DNA from: Haemonchus contortus | Taxonomy: Eukaryota > Nematoda > Chromadorea > Rhabditida > Trichostrongylidae | Assembly (NCBI GenBank): GCA_000469685.2 | Contig: LS997563.1 | Coordinates: 39,658,468 to 39,722,467 of the forward strand | Direction: 5' to 3' | DNA length: 64,000 nt | Shown here: positions 45,701-57,850 of the stretch, one piece after another | Layout: each line of letters opens with the position of its first letter | How positions within the stretch are numbered: position 1 is the stretch's first letter | Notes under the pieces: generated by a model | Database searches by the model: none | What the model was told of the DNA's origin: nothing | Seen by the model: the letters and a program-made list of their open reading frames with translations, nothing else | Made by a program: the position numbers and the translations under genes

Positions 45701-48700
45701 TTTGCAACCTTTATGTATGAAATTGTAAAATAGAACCTAGTATGACCTTGCGTTCCGGCTTTTTTTAGACTTCAATCGAAATTTCATTAAACCTTGTCTG
45801 AAAGGAAATGTCAACCAGTTTGAATTGAAGAGCTGAGATTCTCACAGGGGGCGACGCGAATCTTGGATCAATTTCTTCAGTTAGTTAACGACGATACTGA
45901 AAACAGCGTTTAGGCGCGACAGTTGGACACAACATGCATCGTGCTCAGCTTGGCAACAATTAGTAGATGATACTAAAAGTGAAGCCCATCAGAGACAGGT
46001 ATCTTTTGAGTGGTTGTGGAGTTTCAAATAGAAAACGACTTCAACAAGCGACACGTATTGAACTGATATCCGTTTCAGATGCTTGCCGAATTGTACAGTA
46101 AACATATAAGTGGCAGTATTGGTTCAAGATGTGAAGATTTGAGCAAAATTAGTAAGCGGGTAGGTTGTTGGCTCTATTTTTTGGGATACCTGTAATTTAG
46201 CTTCCCTTAAAGTTCTTCCAATCAATTATTCTTTCGTTCGTTTCTATGGATTCTTTCTCCTCAGTTGCTTTGATGTCTAGAAAGTTTTTAGTGTCGTGAA
46301 ATTGGTGCACTATCTCATAGTGAATTGAATCGGGTGCTTACCGAACTGCATACGGCTATGAAAACGTACCAGGTAAGGTTTGGTGACTTTATTAGGCTGC
46401 TAGACTTTTTTTCAGGATGAGACCCTTTGATTAGCTTCGAAAATGAATTATATGTATTGAATTGAACAGCGCCTTCAGACTTTTTTCGAAGCGAGATTTT
46501 TGGGATCTTTTTTTATTCCAACTGGGCGATTGAAGTTTAGTATTTTCCCGAGTGGATTTCCATTTTTATAAAAAGCTCGCATATCATGTGGCGCAGCCTG
46601 GAAGCGCGCGATACTGTTGGTGGTCGTTACACTGGAAACAGCCACTGCTCAATGATGACTAAGGATCGTTTTTCAAAGAGAATAGGTCATCATTCGCTGT
46701 GATGGCATATTTCCCAGCCGTTCAGTGCGACCTGCAGCTATCTTGTGGAAGAAATCAGACCCGTCTCCTGAATGCTTCGAATATGATCGGTACATAGCTC
46801 AGGAGAGACGAAAACGTCTGAGAGCAAACTGAGTTGAATTCTGAGGGCGCCATTTTGAACAACTGATGGGCTGTACTTCAAGTAAGGTAGATAATCGGGT
46901 TGCTTTTCAAAGGTTGGATCGAAATCCTGTGTGGAGCGCATCAGCGGGCGGGGCTTCACTTCTAAGAGACGGCCCATAGTAAAGAAATCGCGATGCGTAA
47001 AATGCTCTCCAAGTGATTTACCCTTACTTAATTTATTCATGAGCCATGAGAACGATACCGCTCTGACTAGATTACCATGTTTAGTTGTGCTATGCGGAAA
47101 TGACTGGTGTAGAACGGAAATTACGAATAGCCGAGGAGGAAAAGCGACGGTATGAAGAAGCGAATCCTGAAAAAGCGGAGGGTACTCGCAAATATCGTAA
47201 TTTATGCAAGTATCTGAAGAAGGTGAGCCCCATACTATTCTAATTCGATGAGAAGTTGAAGTCTGAAAATAATTTAATCATTCCAGAGAGAGGATAAGTA
47301 CAACGCTGTTCATTCCAAATGCACAAAAGGACGTAATGAGTATTTGATGTGCATTCGTGCAGCAAATGCAGCACTACACAGGTTTTTATTATGCGTTCTT
47401 ACTTTGTCCTTTAATCTTATTCATGTGGAAATAGCCAAAGTATGTGAGGCAAAAATAAAAAAGTTTGACAAGCTTTCTCAAGGAGAATTCCAGTCCCTTT
47501 CAATTTTATTCGAAATCTACAGACATTGACTGATCAGCTTTCAGGTTCTTCGCACAGGATCTCAGTTACCTAATCGACTGCATGGACTTGGGCATGGACT
47601 ACTGGACAAGAGCTTTGTTAGGTTGGTTTTTTTTATCAATTGGATTACGGTATTTTACGCTCAAGACCGTTTCTTTATTTGTGAGATTTGGCCATTATCG
47701 GTTTTGTATTATGTTCACTTTGATTGTTGTTCGGTTCTCATGAATGTGATATTTACCACAGTAGTCCTGTTTCATTGGTGTACGCCGAGATAATGCCCTT
47801 CTTTTTCTCGTGGTCTAATGGATAAGGACCTTTTTTGAGGAGCATGGTCCAGTTTCGAGTTCTGGCTGAGACAATATGTTTTGCCAATAGTTCTGCACCA
47901 CTATAATGATACTGACAACTGGATCTATCGTTCGTTGAATGAAATATAATGTCCTAGGAGTTATGAATGTTTCTAAAGTTAAAAGGGGGCTGGCTCAAAC
48001 AGCTGTTAACCGTGCGTCATCGCTGTGACAGCTTTGCATTGACGGCTCCCTTTGATCATGTTTCGAAGGGCTGGGAAAATGATATTTATAGAAACCAGAC
48101 AATTACCGTGGAAAAGATAAGAATAAAATGAATTTGAACTAGTGATCCGTTCGTTCCGCTCTGCTTCTCTCATTTTTTCCCTCTTTGGTTTTTCTCATGT
48201 TCCCTTCGTGTTCATCGTTCTTCGTATTTCCTCCCTTTTTCGTCTTTTTCCTAATTTTTTTCATGTTCGTCAGGCTGACTTATTGTAGTAGGGGTAGTTG
48301 TTTTTGTATTTTCTCCCATTTTTTAACTCGACAACATCTCGTCCCTTTCTTTTCCCTTAATCACCTTTCCCCTGCAACGTAGATAGGTGCTGCAGAATGT
48401 GATACGGTAGATAATCTGGACCTTGACAAAATGGGGTTGAACATGGTATAATCTCCATCTAGAATGATAATGAAGATAAAAAGGAAAGAAAGAAAAAAAA
48501 AGTGTGAAGAAAAAGTTTTTGGCTTGAGTCAATCTCTTTTTTGGTATGCGCTACGTACAGAAGCTACCCTATGCGTGCACTCGCTCCAATCAGTAGAGAA
48601 TACGGGGCGCAATCCGAGAAACAATGCTGTTTTGAATGCGTATGTTGCCTAAGAACTATGGTCAATAGGCGATGTATAAGTCGCTGTTTTTATCCTCCCA

Positions 48701-51700
48701 GCCTGGTTCCATTTGACCGACCTCGGAAGGACGGGCGACTGATTGTCCTCGAGCTTTGATCCGTGATTCGATCCCCACACCGTGCGTGTGTAATAGTGTT
48801 CCACTCGCCAATACATCACAACGTATACTGCTCAATAGTGTGAGAACCTCTAAATATCTGAACGTTTGAGAAGCAAACTCTCTGTCAAAGCATCATTGTA
48901 GGCCAGGTAGTCGAAGTTCGCAAACGTCTGACGCAACGAGAAATGGACAGTTTGGCAGAATTAGGTACCTTGAGGTCGGCGGTAGACGCGAAAGCGGATA
49001 AACAACGGTTCTTCGAAGCACATCACGCCACCTTCATGCTGCCGAAGCAATTCGAGTTTAGGTAAATCACTCGGATTTATTAAAGAAATAAAAATGTGTG
49101 TTACATATTTGAGTGATAATTTTCTAGGCCACAACTAGGTGACTGTATAAATACTGTATCGGCGGAGAAAGGAATAGCAGTTGAATTAGCACAACGTCAA
49201 AAGCAGATAGAGAAACGTCTAGAAGGACTACGATTTGAAAGTGATGAAGTGAGTCTGCTTAATTAATCGAGCACTGTTCATCGGTGCCCACAATTAGTTG
49301 AGCATATGTCAAAATATGTAAATGTTGTAATGACTGTGTCTTAATGCTTGTCGTCTTAGTGAAAGGTGACATATGGGTAAAAACAGGTTTTTGCACCCAC
49401 CTGGGAGGCTGGAATGATTCGAGAAAAACCGGTAACTTCACCAGTACTCTAGTTATAGGGGTATTGTTTGTCCAGTGTGAGTCCACGCCACTATGAAAGT
49501 ATCCCGAATTTCAGGGGACATTCGAAGAATTCCCCAAGATACCTCCTTTACCTTTTCAGTGAATTGAAATGGAACTTGTATTTGCTAATGAACAACTGTG
49601 GAAACTTTTACTCAGCCTTCGAATCTTTAATTTGATCTTTTTCAAGGTATGGAAGAGTTTGGAAGCATCGGATCGCCAGCTCCTCCAAATGTACACTTGT
49701 GATTTCAAAGAAAAGGAAGAACCAGGCAAATGGCGGCAAGATATTCTGGTGACCTACCAGTACTATCTCAAAGTGGGTTCTGTTAGGGCTGATTTGATTT
49801 TATTGCGATATTTTACTTTGAATTTTTTAATGTAACATCAATAACAAATGTGGTATTTTTCTTACGTGATTGGGTTTCTTTCCTTTTTCATTTACACTTT
49901 TGGAAATTTTGTCGGAGGTCTGAAAGGCACTTCGATGATTGACGGTTTGGGTAATAGCGCTAGAGTTCTCAACCAGCTGACGCAACCTATGCCTTCAAGT
50001 TATCGCCGGCTTTACATTTGGGAAGTGAAGTGTAACGGGCATATCTCAGATATCGCTGAAGCTGGGATGAATTCCGCGCGGTCCATTGGTCGCTAAGTGC
50101 AAAGTTTATGGAGTTTTCGACAGCTGTAACTCATAGGGGAACTGAACCACATAGCACATACCCATTGTGGTTCTTAGGCTGGCTATAGCCCACTTCGTGG
50201 ATACTAAAGGTTTTACGTATTACTACTACTGGTTTACAGTTGAACAGGGTTGTCTTTTATGCCATTTTGGAAACGTAAAAGAAGTCGCTGCCATTAAACT
50301 GCCGGTTGCCATGGAATAGCGTCTTTAATTTCCTCTGTAGACACCGCCATGGCTGAAAATTGTCCTTTTTTTGGTTAAGAGAAGACCTCCCGTGCAGAGG
50401 TGGGATTGGAGGGAGTTCCAGTCGGAAGATAAGAAGATTTTCTTCCCCGAAATCAAAATCTCTGACAGGCTTTAGTACCAGTTTTGTGATGCCTCTCCAA
50501 ACTGTAGTTTTGCAGAAGTTTGAATATTTTCTGCTGAATGGAAATCTGATCGAGCGGTTAGAGGCGAGAAGTCGGGCGATCGGTGAAGCTCTTTCACGAG
50601 CAGCTGGTGCTTCATCGAATAACTCATTGGTTACAACATCGGAGGAACGAATGAAACGACGCCCCAAGAGAATTGGTGTGGCTGGTAGTGACGAGCTAAA
50701 GCCAAGACCAAAACTTTTCGGTTGGTAAAGTGTTCCGATTTTCTATGGAACTGGAAGTAAAAAGATTTGCATAGGAGGAAGTCTTGATGAGTACGTGGAG
50801 GCGACTGGTGAAGCAATCCCGCTGGTTGTTGTATCCGCTATATCCTATCTGTCACGATATTCTTTGCGAAATCAGGGACTTTTCCGTGTGAGTGGTTCTC
50901 AGTCGGAGATCAATCGGTTCAAGGAAGCCTATGAAAGAGGTTAGAGGACTTCCTCTCTGAAGAGGCTTATTCGATTATTTATGATTTGTGTAGGTTATGG
51001 GTTCCAATTTACTTATACTTATCTATTTCCACCTATATTTTTTGGGTTCGTTTCCTCTTGTGTAAACCGATATTTTATGTGGCGAGTGAGTTTTTTTCCC
51101 TGAAGCCCAGGGTTAAGCTTTTGTCACGAAATCCGTCCCAGCAAGGCACTTATCCTCCTGTTTGACCAATGGAGAATAAGTGCATTGAATTTTTGTGTTT
51201 TGGTGGATTTTTGAAACTTTTCGGGTTGTTTTTTTTCCTTTTTCTCGAGCTTTTCCTACCTTTGGTCCATCTTTTAGCAACATAGGTGCAAAAGATCCGT
51301 AGTAATGGGGCCTACAGGAAGTTGTCTTGGAGTCATTCTTGACTATGATGAACCCTTGAAGGGCGGAAGACCAGGCATTCGCAGACCCGGACCTTTTGAG
51401 CCGGTGGCAATATCATTTCATTTGTGCTATTCAGGAGACGATGCGTTCATGGAGCTAGCAGACGGTAGCGAATCGAATTCAGTAGCTGGTGTTCTAAAGC
51501 TGTATCTGAGAGAACTACGTGAGCCACTGTTCCCGATCTTCCTATTTGATCAATTTACTGATTGTGCTAAAGCAGATTCGCCTCAGGACTTTGTGAGAAA
51601 AGTGAGTTAGTAGGAAACTTTGGCACTATTTACCCTTTACTGCCCCACTCTGTCGAGAAAGGCTGAATTTCTATCGAATTTTTTCAAAGAAGATGAAACC

Positions 51701-54700
51701 GGGTAGAAACTTGCCTAGAGGGGTAATTTGACCCGTAGAACACGAATATCGCATCCACTCATCATGAAAACGCCTGGGACACTAGTTAGGGGCAAGTTTT
51801 CAGCAGGAGCGGTGACCCAACGATTTGGCGCAGGCGCCTGTAGCGCAAGCGCTAGGCATCTTTATGACAAATGGATGCAATATTTGTGTTCTACGGGTCA
51901 AAGTACCCCTGTAAGCAAGTTTCTAGCCGGATTCATCTTCTTTGAAAAAATTCGGTAGAAATCCAGCCCATTCTCGACAGGGTGGGGCAGTAAAGGGTAA
52001 ATAGTGCCGAAACTTTTTTGAAATTTCAATTACTTTTCGGATGCACTATAGATCAGCCTGCGAGAAAGTACATTACCGTATTTTCAGGCGAAGGAGCTCA
52101 TTGAGAAGCTGCCGATTTCTCATATATTATTGCTACGCTTTTTATTCTCCTTCCTATCGCATCTCTGTGAGTTTGCCGACGAGAATATGATGGAGCCGCA
52201 TAATATGGCCATTTGCTTCGGCCCGACTCTGTTACCAATACCTGAGGGAAAGGATCAAGTATGTAATTTCATTTATTCAAATTTTTAAATTTTGGAAGAT
52301 CCGTAACGAAAAGTTTTTAGGTTTTCTACCATAATTTTGTAAACGAGCTGGTACGAAACTTGATTCTTCACGTGAATGAAGTGTTCCCACAAGATCTGCC
52401 CGGCCCTGTTTATGATAAGTATGCAGCAATAGCGGAAGAAGACCATATGGGCTATATGGACGAAGCGTGAGTTATTCTTTGAATTCTTGTCAAGTCATGT
52501 GTTCTATCAAATGCATCTATGACTTTTGGTGCCCACTGGAACTCGTGGGGGCTTATCAAGGCCTGATAAAGGATGTCAACGACGTCTCTTTTTTATTCTC
52601 GCACATTTTTTGCATAACTTCCCTCGCACTACTGTTTTTTAAAGCACATATTGTCATCCGAAATCTTAAACTTCGTGGAAGTTTTACTACTAGGTAGTAA
52701 AAATGTCGATTTTCAGTGACGGCCTGTCTGAAGATGAAGATTGTCTACGGAACGGTAGCGGAGTTTCAGCAGATTCAGCACTTGCTGAATCTACATACGA
52801 TATTTCAACCTCAGCGGACATGACACGCGATGCTACTACTTCAACCCTACAACGGGTACCAACGCCTGAAGACCAGAGTCAGCCGCCGAGTGTTTCGTCG
52901 AGGTAGGGCTTCCCAGAGAACTTCCGTTATTATGCTTTTTCCTGGAGTTCTTCTTTTGCTTGTGTCACTAACCTTCTCAGCCAATTCGATTTGTTCTTGC
53001 GCGAGATTTAAATTCCTCTAGAACGAGACTACCCATTTAAAGTTGTTTATCTCCTCGTGCGTATGTAATGGGTATTATCGGAAAAGGATTTCAAGTATAA
53101 AAACCGCTTATTGGCCGACTTTAAAGGGGCATAATGGAGAAAATTGTTGGGGCATTTGGTAATGTTAGTTCAATTCTCAATCGGAACGACAAGTGCAAAG
53201 TTGTTGGAGCGTACTTAAATAGGTAGACTGATGTAAGAAGTCACTTCCGATGCAAAATGGACGTTGGATGGAGCAAAACGAAATTGGATTTTCGGTTTAT
53301 ATGGATTTTAGTATATCTTATGGAAAGAAGCACTAATTTCAGAATCTATTTTCAATTTTTTCATCAATTTATGAGTCATAAAAAAGGAGCTAGTAGAAAC
53401 CAGTCGTGAAACTTATCTGATTTTATTTAAGGTCATCGAATCGTTCAAATCTCGAAGCGTATCTGCGGCGAATGTCCGAGGATGTGTCACCGGCATTACG
53501 AACCGAAATGCCTCATCTTATCGCCAATGAAGTGGCCGCGAAATTTGCGGCAAAAGAACGAGCAGCCGCAATGGCAAATGTAAAGTACGTGCGCTTACGC
53601 GGATTCGTTGAAGTTTTTCCTTTGAAAGGGTCTTATCAAATGTCAGGCGCCTAAAAGGCAATGTTCATTCAAAATGATTTTTTCAAGGGCAAATGCGGTT
53701 GAGCAACATGAGCGCCCTTCATCGCATCCATCACACACATCCGCTTTGCCACTGTATGTCTCCCATACATCGGTGCAGTCGACGTCGAATGCACCATCAC
53801 ACACAGTAGCTACGTCGACGGGTGCAACTTATGGAAGTGGAACGGTGAATTCCGGCCGACTTCCTGTGATGACGTCACTTCGAGATCAGTTGCACCATTT
53901 TCGAAGAGAGCTGAATAGTGGAAGAGAAGACACCTCTAGAGTGTACCCAATGTGAGTTAGTGAGCCCCTGCAGACTTGATAGGCCTTAAGTTTGCAGCTT
54001 CACGAGATTTATAGAGAATGTACTTCAAATGGTCCTTATCTGGGATTTGCTTTAGGCCTGAAGGTCTGAGCTGCTATTCGAGGCGGGTTTGTCATCAAGA
54101 TGGTTCGGTGTTGAATGCTAGAGGAGCTGGTGATATGCAGAGGTAAATAAAATTGTACAAAAGTTAAATTGTGTCGTTCGAATTTGATCTTTTTGCCTCG
54201 TTGATAAATGAAAAAATGATTATGCCAGGCACGGAGAGCACGATTATGTTGAGATTCGATCGTCGGCTAGTGAACGTGGCAGTGAATCTGCGCTGATGAA
54301 GTTAGTTTAAGTACGATTTCCTCTGATTTTCAACTCATTCTCAATCTCTATGTACCACCGGAACTAAAGGGATGACGTAAACGGGTGGTTAAATTCACTA
54401 AAGGGCTTGGGTGTTTCGGAGGAACTATCAGTTCTTTCTTTGCGCGGATCTGAATTCTATGAAGCGACTGTGACCTTCCTTTGGAAAATACGAATTTAAG
54501 TTCCGGTCAAGAAAACATGTCAGGGGATAGCAACTATTCTGGCAGTCTTTTCCTTTGGAGTAGAGCATGGCTCGTGAACTGCACCCCATAAAAAAGTCCC
54601 CGTAGTTCAAGAACAACTGGGCCTTGTTTTGGTAAAGTTGAGTACAAATGCTTTGGGCTTGTTCTGTTTTGAATTTTGACTATAATCTCTTACATTACAA

Positions 54701-54994
54701 AAAGGATAAAAAAGTGTGTGTGTTCTTCAGGAAAAGGAACTCATTGTACTGACAGCTGCTAGTTGGTGAGGAATAGTTTACGCTGGTTAACATTGGCTGA
54801 ACAAACAGTAATACTGAAGGAAGTAAGGAGTATACTATCTTCGTTATAGGACCGACCAACCGGATGTGGTGGCATCAGCACGGCATTCGGTTAGAACGCA
54901 AAGCGAACTGCATAAGTTGCGCGATCGGGAGAACGTTTCACCTCCTCTGGATGAACTAGCTGCAGCTGCACTGAAAGCTTCTCAGTTCGACTAG
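39706..54994 (+). CDS. srgp-1: srGAP orthologue: F-BAR plus RhoGAP protein (SRGP-1 type)
   Basis: Slit-Robo-type Rho GTPase-activating protein. The F-BAR dimer binds and bends plasma membrane, and the GAP domain stimulates GTP hydrolysis by Rho/Rac/Cdc42-type GTPases. Exons: 39706-39826, 44355-44428, 44972-45081, 45914-45998, 46079-46159, 46292-46372, 47085-47222, 47287-47381, 47545-47621, 48902-49061, 49128-49248, 49647-49772, 50516-50720, 50775-50939, 51435-51601, 52088-52258, 52321-52466, 52717-52902, 53432-53584, 53688-53951, 54056-54142, 54229-54300, 54850-54994 (TAG). They sum to 3030 nt (1009 aa) in one frame. F-BAR spans about residues 25-420; VKEIRSQLNEQ and ELDDFFRKRGEAEAEYSRQL match human srGAPs. 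RhoGAP spans about residues 490-705, with arginine finger R529 in GLFRVSGSQSEINR (50885-50887) and signature MEPHNMAICFGPTLLP. The C-terminal 300 residues are Ser/Thr-rich and low in order. The SH3 domain of vertebrate srGAPs is absent, as in C. elegans SRGP-1. The start ATG is the first after an in-frame stop; the first intron is 4.5 kb. Confidence 0.94.
40793..40802 (+). repeat. Poly-G run in srgp-1 intron 1
   Basis: Ten consecutive G after GGGGTGGGGA. Similar runs occur at 5206-5218 (13 G), 28514-28527 (14 G) and 45156-45165 (10 G), all on the + strand. They can form G-quadruplexes and are also prone to sequencing error. Confidence 0.85.
41472..41535 (+). other. srgp-1: Candidate alternative first exon of srgp-1 (1b)
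   Basis: ATG followed by 21 codons (MSFKLPLCASLTLDQQLIHI and Q) ends in one extra base before gttggc. That phase fits the exon at 44355, giving ...IQ-EIRSQLNEQ. The preceding 150 bp is pyrimidine- and CpG-richer than its surroundings. The exon at 39706 has the better match to srGAP N-termini, so this one is only a possibility. Confidence 0.25.
44095..44128 (+). other. srgp-1: Candidate alternative first exon of srgp-1 (1c)
   Basis: ATG plus 11 codons (MRKLRRIPDPE) and one base, then the donor gtagaa. It splices in phase to 44355, 226 bp downstream. It would give an SRGP-1 lacking the first 40 residues of the 39706 form, including the first few residues of the F-BAR helix. Chance agreement of phase is one in three. 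Confidence 0.3.
46738..47040 (-). other. Open frame antisense to srgp-1 intron 6
   Basis: A 100-codon minus-strand frame starting MNKLSKGKSLGEHFTHRDFF lies wholly in the intron between exons 46292-46372 and 47085-47222. Composition is not obviously repetitive. I recognise no family; it may be a repeat fragment or a nested gene piece. Confidence 0.2.
47808..47876 (+). repeat. tRNA-like pseudogene or SINE in srgp-1 intron 9
   Basis: TCTCGTGGTCTAATGGATAA is a good A-box/D-arm and CCAGTTTCGAGTTCTGG a good B-box/T-arm. The anticodon stem-loop between them does not fold and the acceptor stem pairs only in part (TCTC/GAGA). It is therefore a decayed tRNA or tRNA-derived element, closest in outline to an arginine tRNA. 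Confidence 0.5.
48709..48822 (-). repeat. tRNA-derived SINE-like copy in srgp-1 intron 9
   Basis: On the minus strand TATTGGCGAGTGGAACACTA and GGGGATCGAATCACGG are A- and B-box-like and resemble the copy at 645-745 (shared GCGCATGG/GCACGGTG...GGATCGAATC segment). Same family, moderate divergence. Confidence 0.45.
51318..51434 (+). other. srgp-1: In-phase 39-codon extension of the second RhoGAP exon
   Basis: An alternative acceptor (gcctacag, before 51318) lies 117 bp upstream of the normal one (attcag, before 51435). The interval has no stop in the correct frame and reads GSCLGVILDYDEPLKGG... to FEPVAISFHLCYSGDD. Using it would insert 39 residues just after the ERG at the end of the arginine-finger exon. 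An in-frame TAG further upstream limits the extension to this site. Confidence 0.35.
51619..52011. mobile_element. Fold-back MITE with about 155-bp inverted arms, in a RhoGAP intron
   Basis: TTGGCACTATTTACCCTTTA at the left end is repeated in inverted form at the right end (GGGTAAATAGTGCCGAA). The arms stay alignable for about 155 bp, including CTGTCGAGAA, AATTTTTTCAAAGAAGATGA and TTTGACCCGTAGAACAC, with roughly one mismatch in ten. Only about 75 bp separates them. It lies 17 bp after exon 51435-51601 and about 75 bp before exon 52088-52258, so it makes up most of that intron. It has no coding capacity. Confidence 0.88.
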
Positions 54995-57169
54995 AGCGTA
55001 CCACCGGTGACAATCACGACCATTCATCTCGGATGGCTGTAAGATGGCTTTGTGCGTTGTAAATATGGCATCGTTGGGGTCAAGAAAAACTGCATAATTT
55101 ACGAATGTTCTGTTGTTGTTTTGTTGCCTTTGAGTTTATTATACATATTGTATACGGATATTCGAATAGCGATCTGCGGCTTGTTTCTCGAATTCTTTTC
55201 TTTTTGTTTCGTTCTCTGCCCAGACTTCATTGCCCTATGACCCGTTGAATCGGAAATCTCAATTCTACCCTTGAACTTTCGTACGATTGCCCTATGTAGA
55301 AACTTCAGAGTGGTTTGATATTTTGTAAAAAGCATGGCGTATAGAACCAGCTGCAAGTCAATAAGACAGGTTTCGAGAGCAGCGGCTGAAGCAGCTGTAA
55401 GTGGGAGCTAGAGCCCGACAAGTCCCGACTCGTGCCCCATTGGTTGAATGGTCGCCTGGCACGGTAGTTCACCAACGAGGATTGTTTTGGGCATTGCTGA
55501 GCTCATTCTCCCACTTTCCAGTACCTACCAAGAATATGGTTGATATTGTAGAAAGCTTCGCAATAACTGGTGTGAGTTCTGCAGGATTGAAAGGTTCTTC
55601 TCAGTATGCAAAAGTTTTCTTTGTAATTTTTTCAATTTCAAAGGCATTCCTCTCTAAAACTTTGTCAACCCAAAAAACTAGCCAAAATATCGCATAAAAT
55701 TTGTCCTATCGACCATATCGTAGGCTGTGCCCTGATTGTTGCTCCTATCAGTGTCTGCCATTTGTGTACGTAAGGTGAACCTTTCTCCTTTTTTTTTGTT
55801 TTTTTGATCCGAGAATTTCTCAAATGTCATGTGAAGCGTTTTTTGTAAGCTGTCCCATTCGATTATTTCTCTAATCAATCGTCTTAATCGTGTTTGTTAC
55901 GAAGGTGGTTTGGCGGGTGCTTTCTATTGCTTGTTGATGTGTGCTGTGTGTTTTCATTGAATTCATTTGTTATATATGAATCGAACAGAAGAATTATTTG
56001 TTTATCTTTATTTTTCTTTTTGAAAACTATTTCTTCTTTTTTTTTGTATGTCTTTATGTTTCCTATTATGGGATATTCCATTAATAAAGGTCTTTTAATA
56101 TCCATCTAAACGTGCTACACTGGTGTAACCGTATAGAATTTTGCAGCATTTTGGGAGGGTATCAATGTTTGTATGGCGTAGTTTCTGTAATTTTGCAGAG
56201 GGAAGGCCCGCTGAGCGTCTAGGAGCTCTATCTTGGGCCATTACCCACCCCATAGGTGCCTTACCTGTTAAGGGAAATCACAAATCAGTAGGGGTTGGCC
56301 AACGGTCCAACTCATCATCCCCACATGTTTGTTCACTGAGTAACTTTGGTTTATTACTGCCTGAGATGTTGTCCTTTCCCATGCACACACTTGACAGGTT
56401 CATCATTTGTAACGGTCTCAGAGAATTGATAGCTCTTCGAGTAAATAAATTGCCCATTCTATGCCGAAAGAGTGCTGATTTCTAGGGTCACAAATTCATT
56501 GACTGACCTTTGCGGTCAAACCCTCCAACAGCGAATAGGTTTTTTTGGATAAGTTTACGCATACTCACATCGGAAAGGTTTTCGGCAGTTCAGCTCACGG
56601 TCGCATATGGACGGAAATTCCAGCGCCGGGTGTTCTTCGAGTTTTATGGGATGCATAAAACTCCGCGATAATATGTGATATATGTAGGTTTATACGACCA
56701 TAATAAAGAATACGAGTTCACTCTTGGAAAGTAGTCGGAAGAGGGCTGTGGGATAACCGCCATTTCGACAATATGTATATTTTTCCGTATAACTCTTACT
56801 GAACCTCACCGAAAATGCCCATGGTATTATTACACTCGGAGATTATGATTATGCCTGATGCTCATTGACGATTTCGAGGACAAGGTAATGCCCGGTAGTG
56901 GTAGAAGAGAGGAAGTGCATCCAAAGTAAGCTATCGGAAGAAATCTTCTTCCGAGTAAGCAGTGATTAATGTTCCGGAAGAGGGAGAATTGATGAGTGCA
57001 GGTGTCCAGTTCTCACTTCCATTTTTTTCATGTATGGATAGACATAGCTCGATCAGATCAGTTTATATTCACGGTGATAGTCGTAATATAAATTCATGTT
57101 CGTTGTCACCAAAAGAAAAAAAAACATTTGCATGGGGAATGACGTAAATGCAAAGCTAGTGTATTTAAA
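54995..57169. other. srgp-1 3' flank and intergenic DNA
   Basis: T-rich sequence (for example 55785-55805 and 56030-56045) with no exon chain. The plus-strand frame at 56141-56485 has no recognisable features. Confidence 0.45.
56093..56098 (+). terminator. Possible poly(A) signal downstream of srgp-1
   Basis: AATAAA about 1.1 kb after the srgp-1 stop codon. This is the first canonical hexamer I noticed; a variant signal nearer the stop is equally possible. Confidence 0.25.
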
Positions 57170-57850
57170 TGAAACCTTTTGAAGCAACATTTTATGCTAG
57201 CAAGGCTGTCAATCCATCGGATCCAACCTATATGCCAGGGCACAGCCCATGTATGCACTCAAGCATTTACGGTTCTGAAAACAAATTGAATGCGAGGCGT
57301 TTCCCAAAACAAAGGCGTTTTCAACTTCGAACGTCGACTCCTTATTCATCATCTGAATTTCTCTCGAACTAACACCTTCAGAAGCTGGCAATGTGCCAAA
57401 CAAGCTTCATGGATAGAGTCAGTACTAATAGCTTCACACAGTCATATATAAGTTGGGGCTAAACTGTCAGAAACGTTCTGACAGTTCACCCAGGCTTGAT
57501 CTTGAGGTCTTCTGGGTGCCCGAATTGGATCAATCATTAAGTCCTTTGTCACTGATGGCTAGAAAAAGCAGTCATTTCGTCGAAATGGAGGGGTTGGCAA
57601 AAAATTCAGTGATAGTGTCAATGTGGAGAGCGTAGGCAACGGAAATCAGCGCTGGAAAAACGAATGAGCGGCTGCATCGATTGTAGATCAACACTGGCGA
57701 CGATCTAGGAAAAGTGAAGATCAAGAATACAGTTCTTTTCAGATTTTCATATAAATCATGTGTATCTAGATGGGGCGCTCGATTCTGATTCCAAATATGT
57801 ACACTGCTTCACAGACCGTTAAGTTTAGATGGAGGAAAAGGTACGAATCA
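57170..57850 (+). repeat. Dispersed repeat, plus-oriented copy
   Basis: Matches the reverse complement of 61600-62330 in collinear blocks: CTTCATGGATRGARTC, AAGTTGGGG.T.AACTG, CTTCTGGGTGCCCGAAT, GTGATGGCTRG.AAAAGCAG, GGGGTTGG..AAAAA and GATTCCAAATATGTA. Frames are broken in this copy. A more diverged minus-oriented piece lies at about 57950-58240. Confidence 0.75.

Noticed and set aside
47808..47876. Functional tRNA gene
   Set aside because: A and B boxes are good, but the anticodon arm cannot fold and the acceptor stem is mismatched.
50257..50667. 136-codon minus-strand frame
   Set aside because: Lies opposite srgp-1 exon 50516-50720 and its flank; the plus strand carries the conserved frame.
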